Shown here: positions 1 through 8,159 of the stretch, piece by piece
How the letters are laid out: each line of letters opens with the position of its first letter
How positions within the stretch are numbered: position 1 is the first letter of the stretch
From: Hymenobacter sp. BT730
GTDB lineage: Bacteria > Bacteroidota > Bacteroidia > Cytophagales > Hymenobacteraceae
Assembly (NCBI RefSeq): GCF_030542105.1
Contig: NZ_JAUOFB010000003.1
Span: 124,001 to 188,000 of the forward strand
Reading direction: 5' to 3'
DNA: 64,000 nucleotides
Notes under the pieces: generated by a model
What the model was told of the DNA's origin: nothing
Databases searched by the model: none
Seen by the model: the letters and a program-made list of their open reading frames with translations, nothing else
Program-made: the position numbers and the translations under genes

Positions 1-1
1 G

Positions 2-421
2 AAAATGAATGGCCAGGAGGTCATCAACAACGGACAGACGATGTGGACTTACATGAAGTCGGAGAATGAAGTAAACATCTCCGACTACGACCCCGAGGAT
101 CAGGATATTTCTCCTTCCCAAATCTATACACTCTACAAAAAAGGGTACAAGTACTCTTACGTACAGGAGGCCAAGGATAATGGTGAGTTGGTGGATGTCA
201 TTGAATTGTCGCCCGAAGACCGTAACAACTCGGTTTACAAAGTGCGTCTGAATGTCAGTAAAAAGGACCGCTCGGTGAAGAGCTGGAAGATGTTCAAGAA
301 GAATGGCAACCGCTATACCTTCACCATCAAGAAATTCCAGCCCAACCCGCCTATGGATGCTACTACTTTCACCTTCGATAAAGCCAAGTACAAAGGCGTG
401 AAGGTGATTGATCTGCGCTAG
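2..421 (+). CDS. LolA-like outer-membrane lipoprotein carrier (C-terminal part)
   Basis: The reading frame is open at the left edge, so this is only the last ~139 residues of a longer protein. It reads as the C-terminal half of the bacteroidete LolA family: a GQEV-NNGQTMWTYM segment followed by strands typical of the half-barrel fold that carries lipoproteins across the periplasm to the outer membrane. The residues around SENEVNISDYDPED are the recognisable family stretch. The signal peptide and the true start lie outside the window. A strong hairpin terminator follows 25 bases after the stop. Family assignment is by recognition; the missing N-terminus prevents checking full domain length. 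Confidence 0.75.
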   Translation, partial: KMNGQEVINNGQTMWTYMKSENEVNISDYDPEDQDISPSQIYTLYKKGYKYSYVQEAKDNGELVDVIELSPEDRNNSVYKVRLNVSKKDRSVKSWKMFKKNGNRYTFTIKKFQPNPPMDATTFTFDKAKYKGVKVIDLR

Positions 422-444
422 GCACACGCTAATAATCTATCATT

Positions 445-490
445 AACCGGCCCGCTTCCAGTTCTATGGAGGCGGGCCGGTTTGGTTTTT
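445..490 (+). terminator. Rho-independent terminator after lolA-like gene
   Basis: The arms AACCGGCCCGC (445-455) and GCGGGCCGGTTT (472-483) pair with a 16-base loop and are followed by a T-rich run. Because the hairpin covers 445-483, a start codon at 466 for the next gene is unlikely. Confidence 0.85.
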
Positions 491-558
491 ACTTAGAACA
501 TGAGGTAGTTAGAAGTTTATATTTCCATTCTTTGTGTATTGGTAGCGTGGCAATTTCT

Positions 559-1866
559 ATGCGGGAAGATTTTCTCCATTACGTCTGGCAGCAGCAGTAT
601 TTCGATAAGCAAGCGCTGCTTACTGAAACCGGCGAAGAGGTAACTGTCCTACGTCCCGGTTTTCATAACAAGGAGGCTGGCCCGGATTTTTTGAACGCTC
701 GTCTGCAGTTGGGGGAAGTAGAGTGGAATGGCGCAGTCGAAATTCATATCCGAGCCTCCGACTGGCACCGCCACCAGCATCAGACTGATGCGCGCTACGA
801 CCAGGTAATTCTACACGTAGTGCTTATTGCTGATAAGCCCGTGCTCCGCACTGATGGTACGCCCATTCCAACCCTTGCCCTTGCGTCCCGAATTCCGCAG
901 GAACTGCTCCATACTTACCAGCAGCTTCAGGCAACTCCACCCATAGCGCTGCCCTGCGCGCCCTTTTTATCCCAGATTCCGGACATCACGCGCATATCCA
1001 TGGTCGAGCGAACCTTGCTGGAACGCATGGAGCGCAAAGCCGATACAGTACAGCAGTTGCATCAGCAATTGGATAACGACTGGGAAGCTACTGCCTGGCA
1101 CGTATTGGCTGCCGGATTCGGATTCCGAAAAAACTCAGAACAGTTAGCACGGTTGGCTAAAGTTTTGCCGCTGCGCATTCTACGCCGCCACCGGGGAAAT
1201 CTACTGCAAACCGAAGCTTTGTTGTTTGGGCAAGCGGGATTCCTCTCAACTTCCGGAGAGCAATCTGGAATATTAGAAGACGACTACGTGCAGACTTTAC
1301 GCAGGGAATATGAATTTCTGCGGCACAAATACACCTTAGCGGAAACGGCACTACAAGAGCATGAGTGGAACTTTCTACGCATGCGTCCGGCCAATTTTCC
1401 CACGGTGCGCCTGGCGCAATTAGCGGCTTTGTTGCATGCTCGTCCTTTATTATTTGATGCACTGCTTTCGGCGCAGAATGTGGCCGCACTGGAGCAGTTT
1501 TTCAGTACGCGTAGTTCCGAGTACTGGCGCACACATTATCGACCAGGGCGTGCCGGGAAAGTGCCAATACTGGGATATAGCAGCATCCATTTGCTGATCA
1601 CAAATGTAGTAGTCCCCCTGCGTGTAGCGTATGCTCGCTCCATCGGGCAGACAGAGCAGGTCGAAGCCGCGCTGCACTTGCTGACCGAACTCCCCGCCGA
1701 GCAGAATCACATTCTGGCTATCTATGATGGTTTGCCCTTTACCCACCGCACTGCCGCCGACTCCCAAGGCCTTCTGATGCTGTCTTCTGCTTACTGCCAA
1801 CCCCGGCGATGCGTAGAGTGTGCCATTGGCAGCCGCATTCTGCGTCATAACTCCGTTTTGAAGTGA
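559..1866 (+). CDS. DUF2851 family protein
   Basis: A 435-residue protein of a family largely confined to Bacteroidota and of unknown function. The recognisable N-terminal block is MREDFLHYVWQQQYFD, then LRPGFHNKEAGPDFLNARL and the acidic/histidine segment VEIHIRASDWHRHQH. The ATG at 559 is chosen because the earlier in-frame ATG at 466 sits inside the preceding terminator and homologues begin near the FLHYVWQ motif. Near the C-terminus four cysteines cluster (CQPRRCVECAIG), which could bind a metal; this is an inference. The stop overlaps the next gene's GTG start by 4 bases, so the two are probably translationally coupled. Confidence 0.85.
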   Translation: MREDFLHYVWQQQYFDKQALLTETGEEVTVLRPGFHNKEAGPDFLNARLQLGEVEWNGAVEIHIRASDWHRHQHQTDARYDQVILHVVLIADKPVLRTDGTPIPTLALASRIPQELLHTYQQLQATPPIALPCAPFLSQIPDITRISMVERTLLERMERKADTVQQLHQQLDNDWEATAWHVLAAGFGFRKNSEQLARLAKVLPLRILRRHRGNLLQTEALLFGQAGFLSTSGEQSGILEDDYVQTLRREYEFLRHKYTLAETALQEHEWNFLRMRPANFPTVRLAQLAALLHARPLLFDALLSAQNVAALEQFFSTRSSEYWRTHYRPGRAGKVPILGYSSIHLLITNVVVPLRVAYARSIGQTEQVEAALHLLTELPAEQNHILAIYDGLPFTHRTAADSQGLLMLSSAYCQPRRCVECAIGSRILRHNSVLK

Positions 1867-3134
1867 AAGTAGTGTTGGCTATTCTGCTCAATGCAGGGGT
1901 ATTAACTATCTTAATTAGGTGGCTTCGCATCCAGCAGCAAGAAAGCCGTCTAGGTCGGTTGCTGTGGCCAATGCTGATCCTGAAGCTGGTAGCGGGCATG
2001 TTCTCCGTCTACCATCTTTCTGCCGATGCTGCCTATTTCCAGGAATGGGCTGCGCAAATGACGCTGCAGGCATGGGCCGACCCCCGGGCTTGGTTGGAAA
2101 CGCTGGGTTCCGATAGTTTTCGCTTTCAGGAAAATGAGCTGGTTTTTCACGGCTTTTCCAATACGTTTTTCTTTATCAAACTGCTTTCAGTTCTCAATTT
2201 GATGACCGACGGCAGCGTGTGGATGAATGCAGGGTATCTATCCATATTCAGCTTTATTGGCTGTTGGCAGTTGGCCAAAGTTGTAGGGCAGCTATTTCCG
2301 GCCACTACCCCGCTAGCTGCTCCGCTTGCTATGCTGGCCTGTCCTAGTGTTGTGTTCTGGTCGGCGGGAATTACCAAGGAGAGTGTCCTATTAGGAGGCC
2401 TTGCCTGGCTGGCAGCCCTTGTGCTTCAGGTGTGCTATGGCAAAGGGCCGGTACGGTGGTACACAGTTATTGTAGGAGTGCTACTAGTCTGGCTATCCTT
2501 CAAAATGCGGTTCTTCTTTGCCGTATTTATGCTAATAGCCCTAGCCTTTCTGGGTTTGATCCGGGCATTACAGCAAATGAAAATGGTGCTGCCTCGCTGG
2601 GTACAAGTAAGCCTGCTGCTGGCCCTGTTTTTTGGGGCGGCCTGGAGCGCTGGAGAAGTGAGCCCGGTTTTTCGGGCTAATAAATTTACCAGCCAGCTGA
2701 TCAACAACTACAATAAGTTAGCAGAACGCTCAGAAGGCAAGCCCCATTTGCGTTATACCCATTTAAAGCCCACTATCAGTAGCATTGGGCGCTACGCACC
2801 ATTAGCAGCTCTAAATACCGTAGTGCGTCCATTGCCCGGGGAAGAAAAAGAATTGAAATATGTAGTAAGTAGTATTGAGAATGTGGGGATTATAGTTCTT
2901 CTGCTACTAGTCGTATGGGGCATTTTACACGGCAAAGCAGGTAAGCTGCCCTTCACAGTGGTGCTTGCCTTCAGCTTCTACTGTTTCATGATTGCTGCCT
3001 TAATAGGCCTGTCTACTCCCAACTTGGGTACCCTTAGTCGCTATAGGGTTGCATTTTTACCATTCCTACTGCTGTTGCTGCTGCAAAATGACTACGTAGC
3101 CCGCTGGCTGCATTTTCCGCGTTGGTTGCGCTAG
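1863..3134 (+). CDS. Polytopic inner-membrane protein, possible polysaccharide polymerase/GT-C type
   Basis: This 423-residue protein is dominated by hydrophobic segments (roughly 10-12 membrane spans) and has a loop around residues 270-330 rich in polar residues. The motif around residues 165-175 (CPSVVFWSAGITKES) resembles a segment often seen in bacteroidete EpsG/Wzy-like and GT-C glycosyltransferase membrane proteins, so a role in surface glycan assembly is a reasonable guess, not established. It begins with GTG inside the stop codon of the DUF2851 gene (GTGA overlap). No catalytic residues can be assigned. Confidence 0.75.
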   Translation: MKVVLAILLNAGVLTILIRWLRIQQQESRLGRLLWPMLILKLVAGMFSVYHLSADAAYFQEWAAQMTLQAWADPRAWLETLGSDSFRFQENELVFHGFSNTFFFIKLLSVLNLMTDGSVWMNAGYLSIFSFIGCWQLAKVVGQLFPATTPLAAPLAMLACPSVVFWSAGITKESVLLGGLAWLAALVLQVCYGKGPVRWYTVIVGVLLVWLSFKMRFFFAVFMLIALAFLGLIRALQQMKMVLPRWVQVSLLLALFFGAAWSAGEVSPVFRANKFTSQLINNYNKLAERSEGKPHLRYTHLKPTISSIGRYAPLAALNTVVRPLPGEEKELKYVVSSIENVGIIVLLLLVVWGILHGKAGKLPFTVVLAFSFYCFMIAALIGLSTPNLGTLSRYRVAFLPFLLLLLLQNDYVARWLHFPRWLR

Positions 3135-3158
3135 CTTGGCAGGTGGCTAAAAGGAAAG

Positions 3159-3166
3159 TATCTTTG
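3159..3166 (+). promoter_or_regulatory. Bacteroidota -7 promoter element (TATCTTTG)
   Basis: A perfect match to TAnnTTTG, with TTG at 3136-3138 spaced 20 bases upstream as the -33 element. It lies 45 bases before the ATG at 3211. Confidence 0.6.
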
Positions 3167-3210
3167 TGGTTTAGATCTATCGGCGGCCAGCTCCCGGCCG
3201 TTTGCTCCAC

Positions 3211-3843
3211 ATGGAAAATCCCGTAATTATTCTTGGTGCCCAACTCATAGGTACTGCTGCACTCGACGCATTCCTCAGCAATGACGTTGTAGTTTATTGC
3301 CTGCTCGATGACGATGCCAAATTGCAAAACACCGAGTTGAACGACGTACCCGTCATGGGCAATACGCAGGACCCGGAGTTACTAAAGCTGCTGGGTAAAA
3401 AGTGTGAGGTGTTTGTGGCTACCGAGGACACTGCCAGTCGGCGTAGTCTTACCAGCATGCTTCAAACTGAGTATAGTGTAGCCAGTGTGAATGCCATTCA
3501 TGCCCGGGCCAGCGTATCAGAATTTGCCTGGTTAGGCCATGGGATTCTGGTAGGCCCCAATGCTGTCATTACGAGCCGGACAAAGGTGGGAGATGGCTGC
3601 ATTATTGGGGCGAATGCTGTTGTAGAGGTAAAAGCTCAGCTTGGAGATTATGTACAGCTAGGAGCTGGAGCCATTTTGAATGCGGAAGTAGAAGTAGGTG
3701 ATAATGCTTTTATTGGCGCCGGGGCTGTAGTGGTAGCAGGGGTTAAAATTGGTGCCAAAGCCCGCGTTGGCGCTGGCTCAGTTGTGGTTGCCGATGTGGC
3801 GGCTGGTCAAACCGTCTTCGGCAATCCGGCCCAAAAAGTGTAA
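3211..3843 (+). CDS. PglD/NeuD-like hexapeptide-repeat acyltransferase
   Basis: A 210-residue protein. The N-terminal ~85 residues form a Rossmann-like sugar-nucleotide binding part (VIILGAQLIGTAALDAF, acidic LLDDD). From about residue 95 it carries left-handed beta-helix hexapeptide repeats (VGPNAVIT, IGANAVVE, LGAGAILN, IGAGAVVV, VGAGSVVV) ending in the GNPAQKV cap typical of this acetyltransferase group. Members usually acetylate amino sugars or sialic acids. The ATG at 3211 is preferred over the TTG at 3202. No sugar biosynthesis genes are adjacent, so the substrate is unknown. Confidence 0.85.
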   Translation: MENPVIILGAQLIGTAALDAFLSNDVVVYCLLDDDAKLQNTELNDVPVMGNTQDPELLKLLGKKCEVFVATEDTASRRSLTSMLQTEYSVASVNAIHARASVSEFAWLGHGILVGPNAVITSRTKVGDGCIIGANAVVEVKAQLGDYVQLGAGAILNAEVEVGDNAFIGAGAVVVAGVKIGAKARVGAGSVVVADVAAGQTVFGNPAQKV

Positions 3844-3934
3844 TGCCTAATGCGGAATTATGAGGGCTGGAGCAAAAAATGATATGAGCGTCAGTTCAAC
3901 ATCCAGTATTCATCATTCATAAATTACAAATAGA

Positions 3935-4891
3935 ATGGACTACCGCGTGCTGCTGTACTACTGCTATACGCCTATTGAAAATCCGGAGCAGTTTCGGGAG
4001 GAGCACCACCGCCTGTGCCTGAGCCTGAACCTGCGCGGCCGTATTATTGTGGCTGCTGAAGGGCTAAATGGCACTGTATCCGGTACCATAGCTGACTGTG
4101 AGGAATATATGCGGGTGGTGAAAGCCGATGCGCGGTTTGCTGCGCTAGAGTTCAAAGTAGAACCTGCCCCGTCCCATACGTTTCAGAAGCTGCACGTACG
4201 CGTGAAGCCGGAAATTGTGAATGTCGGCCTGCCGCATATCAAACCCTACGAGCGCACCGGTGTCCATTTATCCCCCACCGAGTTCCGCGACTTGAAGGAT
4301 CAGGATGATGTGGTGGTACTGGACGTGCGCTCCGATTACGAGCACCAACTGGGCCGCTTTAGAAATGCCGTAACCCTCGATATCGAAAACTTTCGGGAGT
4401 TTCCGGAAAAAGTCCAGGAACTGGAGCAATACCGAGGTAAAAAGATTTTAACGTATTGCACCGGCGGAATCAAATGCGAAAAAGCCAGCGCGTTTCTTCT
4501 CGATCAGGGGTTTGAAAATGTGTACCAGCTGCACGGCGGCATCATTAAATATGGTTTGGAAGCTGGCGGCGAGGATTTCGACGGCAAATGCTACGTCTTC
4601 GATGGCCGGGTAGCAGTGGACGTGAACCACGTAAATCCCACTTTAATTTCGGAGTGCCACCATTGTCATACCCCCTCTGGGCGCATGATTAACTGCGCCA
4701 ACCCGCACTGCAACCTGCACGTAGCCATGTGTGAGGCCTGCGGTCAGCAACTGGATGGTGCCTGCTCCCAAATCTGCCAGCAGCATCCTGAAAAACGTCC
4801 CTATGATGGTACCGGGGCTTACCCCAAAAACAGTAATCATTATAGTCCCGAACAGGGCCTGCTTTCGTATCGCCCGCCCGCACTGAGTTAG
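3935..4891 (+). CDS. trhO: tRNA uridine(34) hydroxylase TrhO (rhodanese family)
   Basis: A 318-residue YceA/TrhO-family protein, which makes 5-hydroxyuridine at position 34 of certain tRNAs. The N-terminal ~95 residues are the UPF0176 acylphosphatase-like domain (YYCYTPIENPEQF, AAEGLNGTVSG). A rhodanese domain follows, with the catalytic Cys175 in CTGGIKCEKAS and a second Cys181. The C-terminus (about 238-285) holds about ten cysteines and several histidines, likely a zinc-binding tail usual in this family. The gene stands alone between a hexapeptide transferase and a nucleoside phosphorylase, with its own hairpin downstream. Confidence 0.93.
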   Translation: MDYRVLLYYCYTPIENPEQFREEHHRLCLSLNLRGRIIVAAEGLNGTVSGTIADCEEYMRVVKADARFAALEFKVEPAPSHTFQKLHVRVKPEIVNVGLPHIKPYERTGVHLSPTEFRDLKDQDDVVVLDVRSDYEHQLGRFRNAVTLDIENFREFPEKVQELEQYRGKKILTYCTGGIKCEKASAFLLDQGFENVYQLHGGIIKYGLEAGGEDFDGKCYVFDGRVAVDVNHVNPTLISECHHCHTPSGRMINCANPHCNLHVAMCEACGQQLDGACSQICQQHPEKRPYDGTGAYPKNSNHYSPEQGLLSYRPPALS

Positions 4892-4912
4892 TATTTTTCC
4901 GGATATTCCGGC

Positions 4913-4966
4913 ATCCTGAGCCTGCCTTGAACGTATTTTCCTGTGCTGGCTCAGGATTTATTTTTC
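4913..4966 (+). terminator. Probable terminator after trhO
   Basis: A 10-bp stem pairs ATCCTGAGCC (4913-4922) with GGCTCAGGAT (4948-4957) across a 25-base loop and is followed by TTATTTTTC. The long loop makes it weaker than the other terminators here. Confidence 0.45.
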
Positions 4967-5066
4967 AGTTCCTGTACCTTATCCCCGCTTGAAAGTCCAT
5001 CCCGGTTTGCTATAACTCTGGATTGAAGAGCTGCTTTCCCTTTCCTTACACTTTCCCAATTCACCC

Positions 5067-5939
5067 ATGCCCATTCCCGCTTCCGAGCTGATCCTAAACC
5101 GTGATGGCAGTATCTACCACCTGAATCTGCTGCCCGATCATTTATCGGATACTATTATCACCGTCGGCGACCCGGAGCGAGTAGCACTGGTTAGTCAGCA
5201 TTTTGATTCCATCGAGACGATGATTCAAAAGCGGGAGTTCGTGACGCACGTGGGCAATTACAGGGGCAAGCGCATTACGGTTATTTCTACCGGCATGGGC
5301 ACCGATAACATTGATATTCTGCTCAACGAGCTGGATGCATTGGTAAACATTGATTTCGTTACGCGGGAAGCCCGGCCGTTGGAGGAGCGCATAGCACTGC
5401 GTATCGTCCGGGTAGGTACCAGCGGTGCGTTGCAGGAGGATGTGCCTCTGGGCTCACACCTGGTAACCGAGCATGGGGTTGGCCTGGATTCCCTAATGCA
5501 GTTTTATCCCTTAGTAGAAACTGGGCTGGAGGTAGAAGTGGCCACAGGCATTCAGCAAGCGCTGGGACTGGACTACCGCCCGTATTGTGTGCGCGGCTCT
5601 GATCTTTTGCGTGAGCAGTTGGGTGCCGGTATGCTCGTGGGCAATACCCTTACCTGCCCAGGTTTTTATGGCCCGCAGGGCCGGGTTTTGCGGCTGGATC
5701 TGCGCCTGCCGAATCTGATTGAGCAGTTTCAGAGCTTCCGCCACTACAGCGCCGAGGGTGAGTTCCGTCTGACCAATTTTGAGATGGAAACCGCTGGCTA
5801 TTATGCCTTGGGGCGGATGCTGGGGCACGAAATTGTATCCCTGAATGCTATGGTGGCTAACCGTGCTACCGGCGAATTCTCACCGAACCCGGAAGAAAGC
5901 ATCAACGACCTGATTGCTAAAACCCTCGACCGTCTGTAA
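5067..5939 (+). CDS. Nucleoside phosphorylase (uridine phosphorylase-like)
   Basis: A 290-residue member of the PNP/UDP phosphorylase superfamily, which splits nucleosides with phosphate in salvage. Visible motifs are the phosphate-binding VGDPERV near residue 32, the STGMGTDN segment, RVGTSGAL around residue 113, and the base/ribose-binding FEMETAGYYALG near residue 235. The length fits bacteroidete uridine phosphorylase-like enzymes. Exact base preference cannot be read from the sequence. It is a single gene with a strong bidirectional terminator 50 bases downstream. Confidence 0.88.
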   Translation: MPIPASELILNRDGSIYHLNLLPDHLSDTIITVGDPERVALVSQHFDSIETMIQKREFVTHVGNYRGKRITVISTGMGTDNIDILLNELDALVNIDFVTREARPLEERIALRIVRVGTSGALQEDVPLGSHLVTEHGVGLDSLMQFYPLVETGLEVEVATGIQQALGLDYRPYCVRGSDLLREQLGAGMLVGNTLTCPGFYGPQGRVLRLDLRLPNLIEQFQSFRHYSAEGEFRLTNFEMETAGYYALGRMLGHEIVSLNAMVANRATGEFSPNPEESINDLIAKTLDRL

Positions 5940-5991
5940 GCAAAGGAGGGGAGTAATTTGGTAAATCCAGCTCCAGAATGATCATTCAGAT

Positions 5992-6031
5992 AAAACAAAG
6001 CCTCGCCGCGAAAACGGCGAGGCTTTGTTTT
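5992..6031. terminator. Bidirectional terminator between convergent genes
   Basis: A near-perfect palindrome AAAACAAAGCCTCGCCG / CGGCGAGGCTTTGTTTT with a 6-base loop. It has T runs on both strands and serves the nucleoside phosphorylase (+) and the small gene at 6086 (-). Confidence 0.9.
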
Positions 6032-6085
6032 GTACAATAGCTACCAAAGGGCTAGGATAGACTTGGCCAGGCGGTGAAAAGTTGT

Positions 6086-6385
6086 TTAATAAAAATCAAA
6101 ACCTAGCACAGAGCGCAGCGGAATAGAGGCACCCGATTTAAGAATAAGATATTCCGCATCGTTTGCCCAAACAGTGGTATATACCCGTTTTACGCTGCCA
6201 TCGGCCGTTTGAAAGTAGATATCTACTTTGCCGTGGTAGCCGTTGCCCAAGGTAGTAGCTCGCTCGGCTTCGTGCATCCGCCATTGGCGGTCAGCAGAAA
6301 GTGAGAGCACATCGTCATGCGAAAAACGGAGCCCATCAACTGATTCTTTGTCAATGGTTTCAGAAGATTGTTCAAGAGTCAGCAT
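6086..6385 (-). CDS. Small conserved hypothetical protein
   Basis: A 99-residue protein I do not recognise by family. The ATG at 6385 (MLTLEQ) is preferred; an earlier in-frame ATG at 6445 would add 20 polar residues. It has no signal peptide or membrane span. The sequence alternates in a way that suggests a small beta-sheet domain (GKVDIYF, VKRVYTTVWA, EYLILKSGASIPL). It is convergent with the nucleoside phosphorylase and shares its bidirectional terminator. Confidence 0.6.
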   Translation of the reverse strand: MLTLEQSSETIDKESVDGLRFSHDDVLSLSADRQWRMHEAERATTLGNGYHGKVDIYFQTADGSVKRVYTTVWANDAEYLILKSGASIPLRSVLGFDFY

Positions 6386-6510
6386 CGGTGTGGTAAGGTT
6401 AGGACTTGACTCTGTTAATATGCGATTTAAATTTGAAAAGTGCAATAAGTAGTAGGATGGTTTTGCACTGTCTCTTCAGTTTCTCAGCAAACTTCTGCTG
6501 GCTAGCCCTT

Positions 6511-7524
6511 TTAGATAATCTCTGCCAGGAAAGCCATTGTGTCTACTCCATCGGCATAGTCTGAAACAGCCGGCTCCTGGGCGCGGCCGAAAGGGAAACT
6601 GCCGGCATACAAGCCCCCAGCTGAGACAATGCACTGCGTTTGGGTAGCCACATCCGTCAGTTTGTCGGCCAGATCTACCTCATGCTGATAAGCCTGGTAA
6701 TGCACCACGGAAATAGGGGAGACCAGTTGCGGGTTTTCTGTCACCAGCAGAAAGCCTGAGTCAAAATGCGCCACGCGGTTGACCAGCATAATGCTCTTGT
6801 TGTAGTCGTAGTTATTCTGGTATTTGTGGTGGTTGAGCACGTGGTTCCAGGGCTCCAGCGAATCAAGCAGATCCGTGAACTGATACCCCACGGGCACATA
6901 CAGCTTGCTCACGTTGCGGCAGCCCAGGCCATAATACCGGAACAGATCAGCGCCCAGCATACCCAGGTCGTGCACTGACTCCCGGCCCGTGAGCACGGCC
7001 AGACTGGTGCGGTTGCGGCGGATAATGTGAGGCTTCTTGCCGAAGTAATAATCAAAGTAGCGGGCCGTGTTGTCGGAGCCGGTGGCAATAAAGGCATCGG
7101 CCGTGTTTAAGCGCTCCATAAACTGCAGACTGTCGGCAAAGCGCGGCTCCAGTTTGAGTAGCTCATCGGCTATCCATTGCATGAGCACGGTATCTTCCTT
7201 ACTGGGCTTGGCCAGGAGCTTGTGGCCGCTGAGCAGAACGCACAGCAAATCATGAAAGCCTACCAGCGGTATATTGCCGGCCATGACCACGCCAATATTG
7301 CGCGGCGTTTCGGGCTCCTGGGGGTAGCGGGCAGCCCAGTGGCGCAGGGGCTCTTCATCCAAAAGGCGGGCAATGCCGTTTATAGCCGCAGTTACGTTGG
7401 GTTTATCAAACCAGGCGTTCTGGTTGCGTGCCCGCGCAGCCAGGCCGGTAATTTCATCGTCGGAAAGCTGTTGCAGGCGCTGGCCCAGGGCTACAAAGGC
7501 AGCGAGGCGTTCGGAATGAGTCAT
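6511..7524 (-). CDS. LuxC-like acyl-CoA reductase
   Basis: A 337-residue member of the LuxC acyl-CoA reductase family, which reduces fatty acyl-CoA to aldehyde with NADPH through an aldehyde dehydrogenase-like fold. The catalytic cysteine is Cys202 in YYGLGCRNVSK, and the NIPLVGFHDLLCVLLSGHKLLAKPS nucleotide-binding region lies at about residues 84-108. No luciferase (LuxAB) or LuxD/E genes are present, so the role is not bioluminescence. It is divergent from a two-cluster ferredoxin gene, with the start codons 142 bases apart. Confidence 0.88.
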   Translation of the reverse strand: MTHSERLAAFVALGQRLQQLSDDEITGLAARARNQNAWFDKPNVTAAINGIARLLDEEPLRHWAARYPQEPETPRNIGVVMAGNIPLVGFHDLLCVLLSGHKLLAKPSKEDTVLMQWIADELLKLEPRFADSLQFMERLNTADAFIATGSDNTARYFDYYFGKKPHIIRRNRTSLAVLTGRESVHDLGMLGADLFRYYGLGCRNVSKLYVPVGYQFTDLLDSLEPWNHVLNHHKYQNNYDYNKSIMLVNRVAHFDSGFLLVTENPQLVSPISVVHYQAYQHEVDLADKLTDVATQTQCIVSAGGLYAGSFPFGRAQEPAVSDYADGVDTMAFLAEII

Positions 7525-7586
7525 CGGGACGAAAAGGGAAGAAAAGCGGAATCAGCAAAAAACTCGCAAGAGTAACGGTTAGTTTC

Positions 7587-7594
7587 TACTTTTG
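7587..7594 (+). promoter_or_regulatory. Bacteroidota -7 promoter element (TACTTTTG)
   Basis: A perfect TAnnTTTG match 72 bases before the ferredoxin ATG at 7666. No convincing -33 element was seen. Confidence 0.5.
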
Positions 7595-7665
7595 CCTGCC
7601 AAACTGTTGCCGGCGGGCGCATGTTTATCAAATACACGCTCCACCTAACGCTAAATACTACGGCT

Positions 7666-8019
7666 ATGGCCATCATGATAACCGACGAGTGCATCAACTG
7701 TGGTGCCTGCGAACCGGAATGTCCTAATAACGCTATTTACGAAGGCGGTGCTCAGTGGCGCTGGGCCGATGGCACTGCTTTGAAAGAAGTAACCGTGGAC
7801 GGCGGCGAAACGGTGTCGGGCACAAGCCCGCAAACGCCCGTGTCCGACGAGTACTACTACATCGTCTCGGACAAGTGCACGGAGTGCGTGGGCTTCCACG
7901 AGGAGCCCCAGTGCGCCGCCGTCTGCCCCGTAGACTGCTGCGTCGATGACCCCGACTACCGCGAAACGCAGGAAGCTTTGCTGAAAAAGAAAGAGTGGCT
8001 GCACGCTGAGGCGAGCTAA
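7666..8019 (+). CDS. 2[4Fe-4S] ferredoxin (Alvin type)
   Basis: A 117-residue ferredoxin. The first cluster is bound by Cys9, 12, 15 and 19 (CINCGACEPECP). The second uses the widened spacing of Alvin-type ferredoxins (CTECVGFHEEPQCAAVCPVDC), with an insertion of about 30 residues between the halves. The ATG at 7666 (MAIMITDECINCG) is the family start; the ATG at 7621 would add an unlikely leader. It probably donates electrons to a partner enzyme; the divergent LuxC-like reductase is the obvious neighbour, although LuxC itself uses NADPH. Confidence 0.93.
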   Translation: MAIMITDECINCGACEPECPNNAIYEGGAQWRWADGTALKEVTVDGGETVSGTSPQTPVSDEYYYIVSDKCTECVGFHEEPQCAAVCPVDCCVDDPDYRETQEALLKKKEWLHAEAS

Positions 8020-8041
8020 GCCTTTTTGATCAGCCGAAGTG

Positions 8042-8073
8042 AAAAGCCTGCTCCGCCCGAGCAGGCTTTTTTA
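8042..8073 (+). terminator. Terminator after ferredoxin gene
   Basis: The arms AAAAGCCTGCTC (8042-8053) and GAGCAGGCTTTT (8059-8070) enclose a 5-base loop, followed by further T residues. Confidence 0.9.
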
Positions 8074-8124
8074 TACCATACCCTTCCGCATACTCCGGTA
8101 TTTCCGGCCCCGCCCCGAAATGCC

Positions 8125-8132
8125 TACTTTTG
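8125..8132 (+). promoter_or_regulatory. Bacteroidota -7 promoter element (TACTTTTG) of valS
   Basis: A perfect TAnnTTTG match 28 bases upstream of the valS ATG at 8160. No clear -33 element was seen. Confidence 0.55.
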
Positions 8133-8159
8133 CCCCTCAAACCTGATTTCCCGCCGCTG

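Noticed and set aside
466-558. Upstream ATG for the DUF2851 gene
   Set aside because: The codons lie inside the preceding terminator and encode a leader that does not match the family; the ATG at 559 is better.
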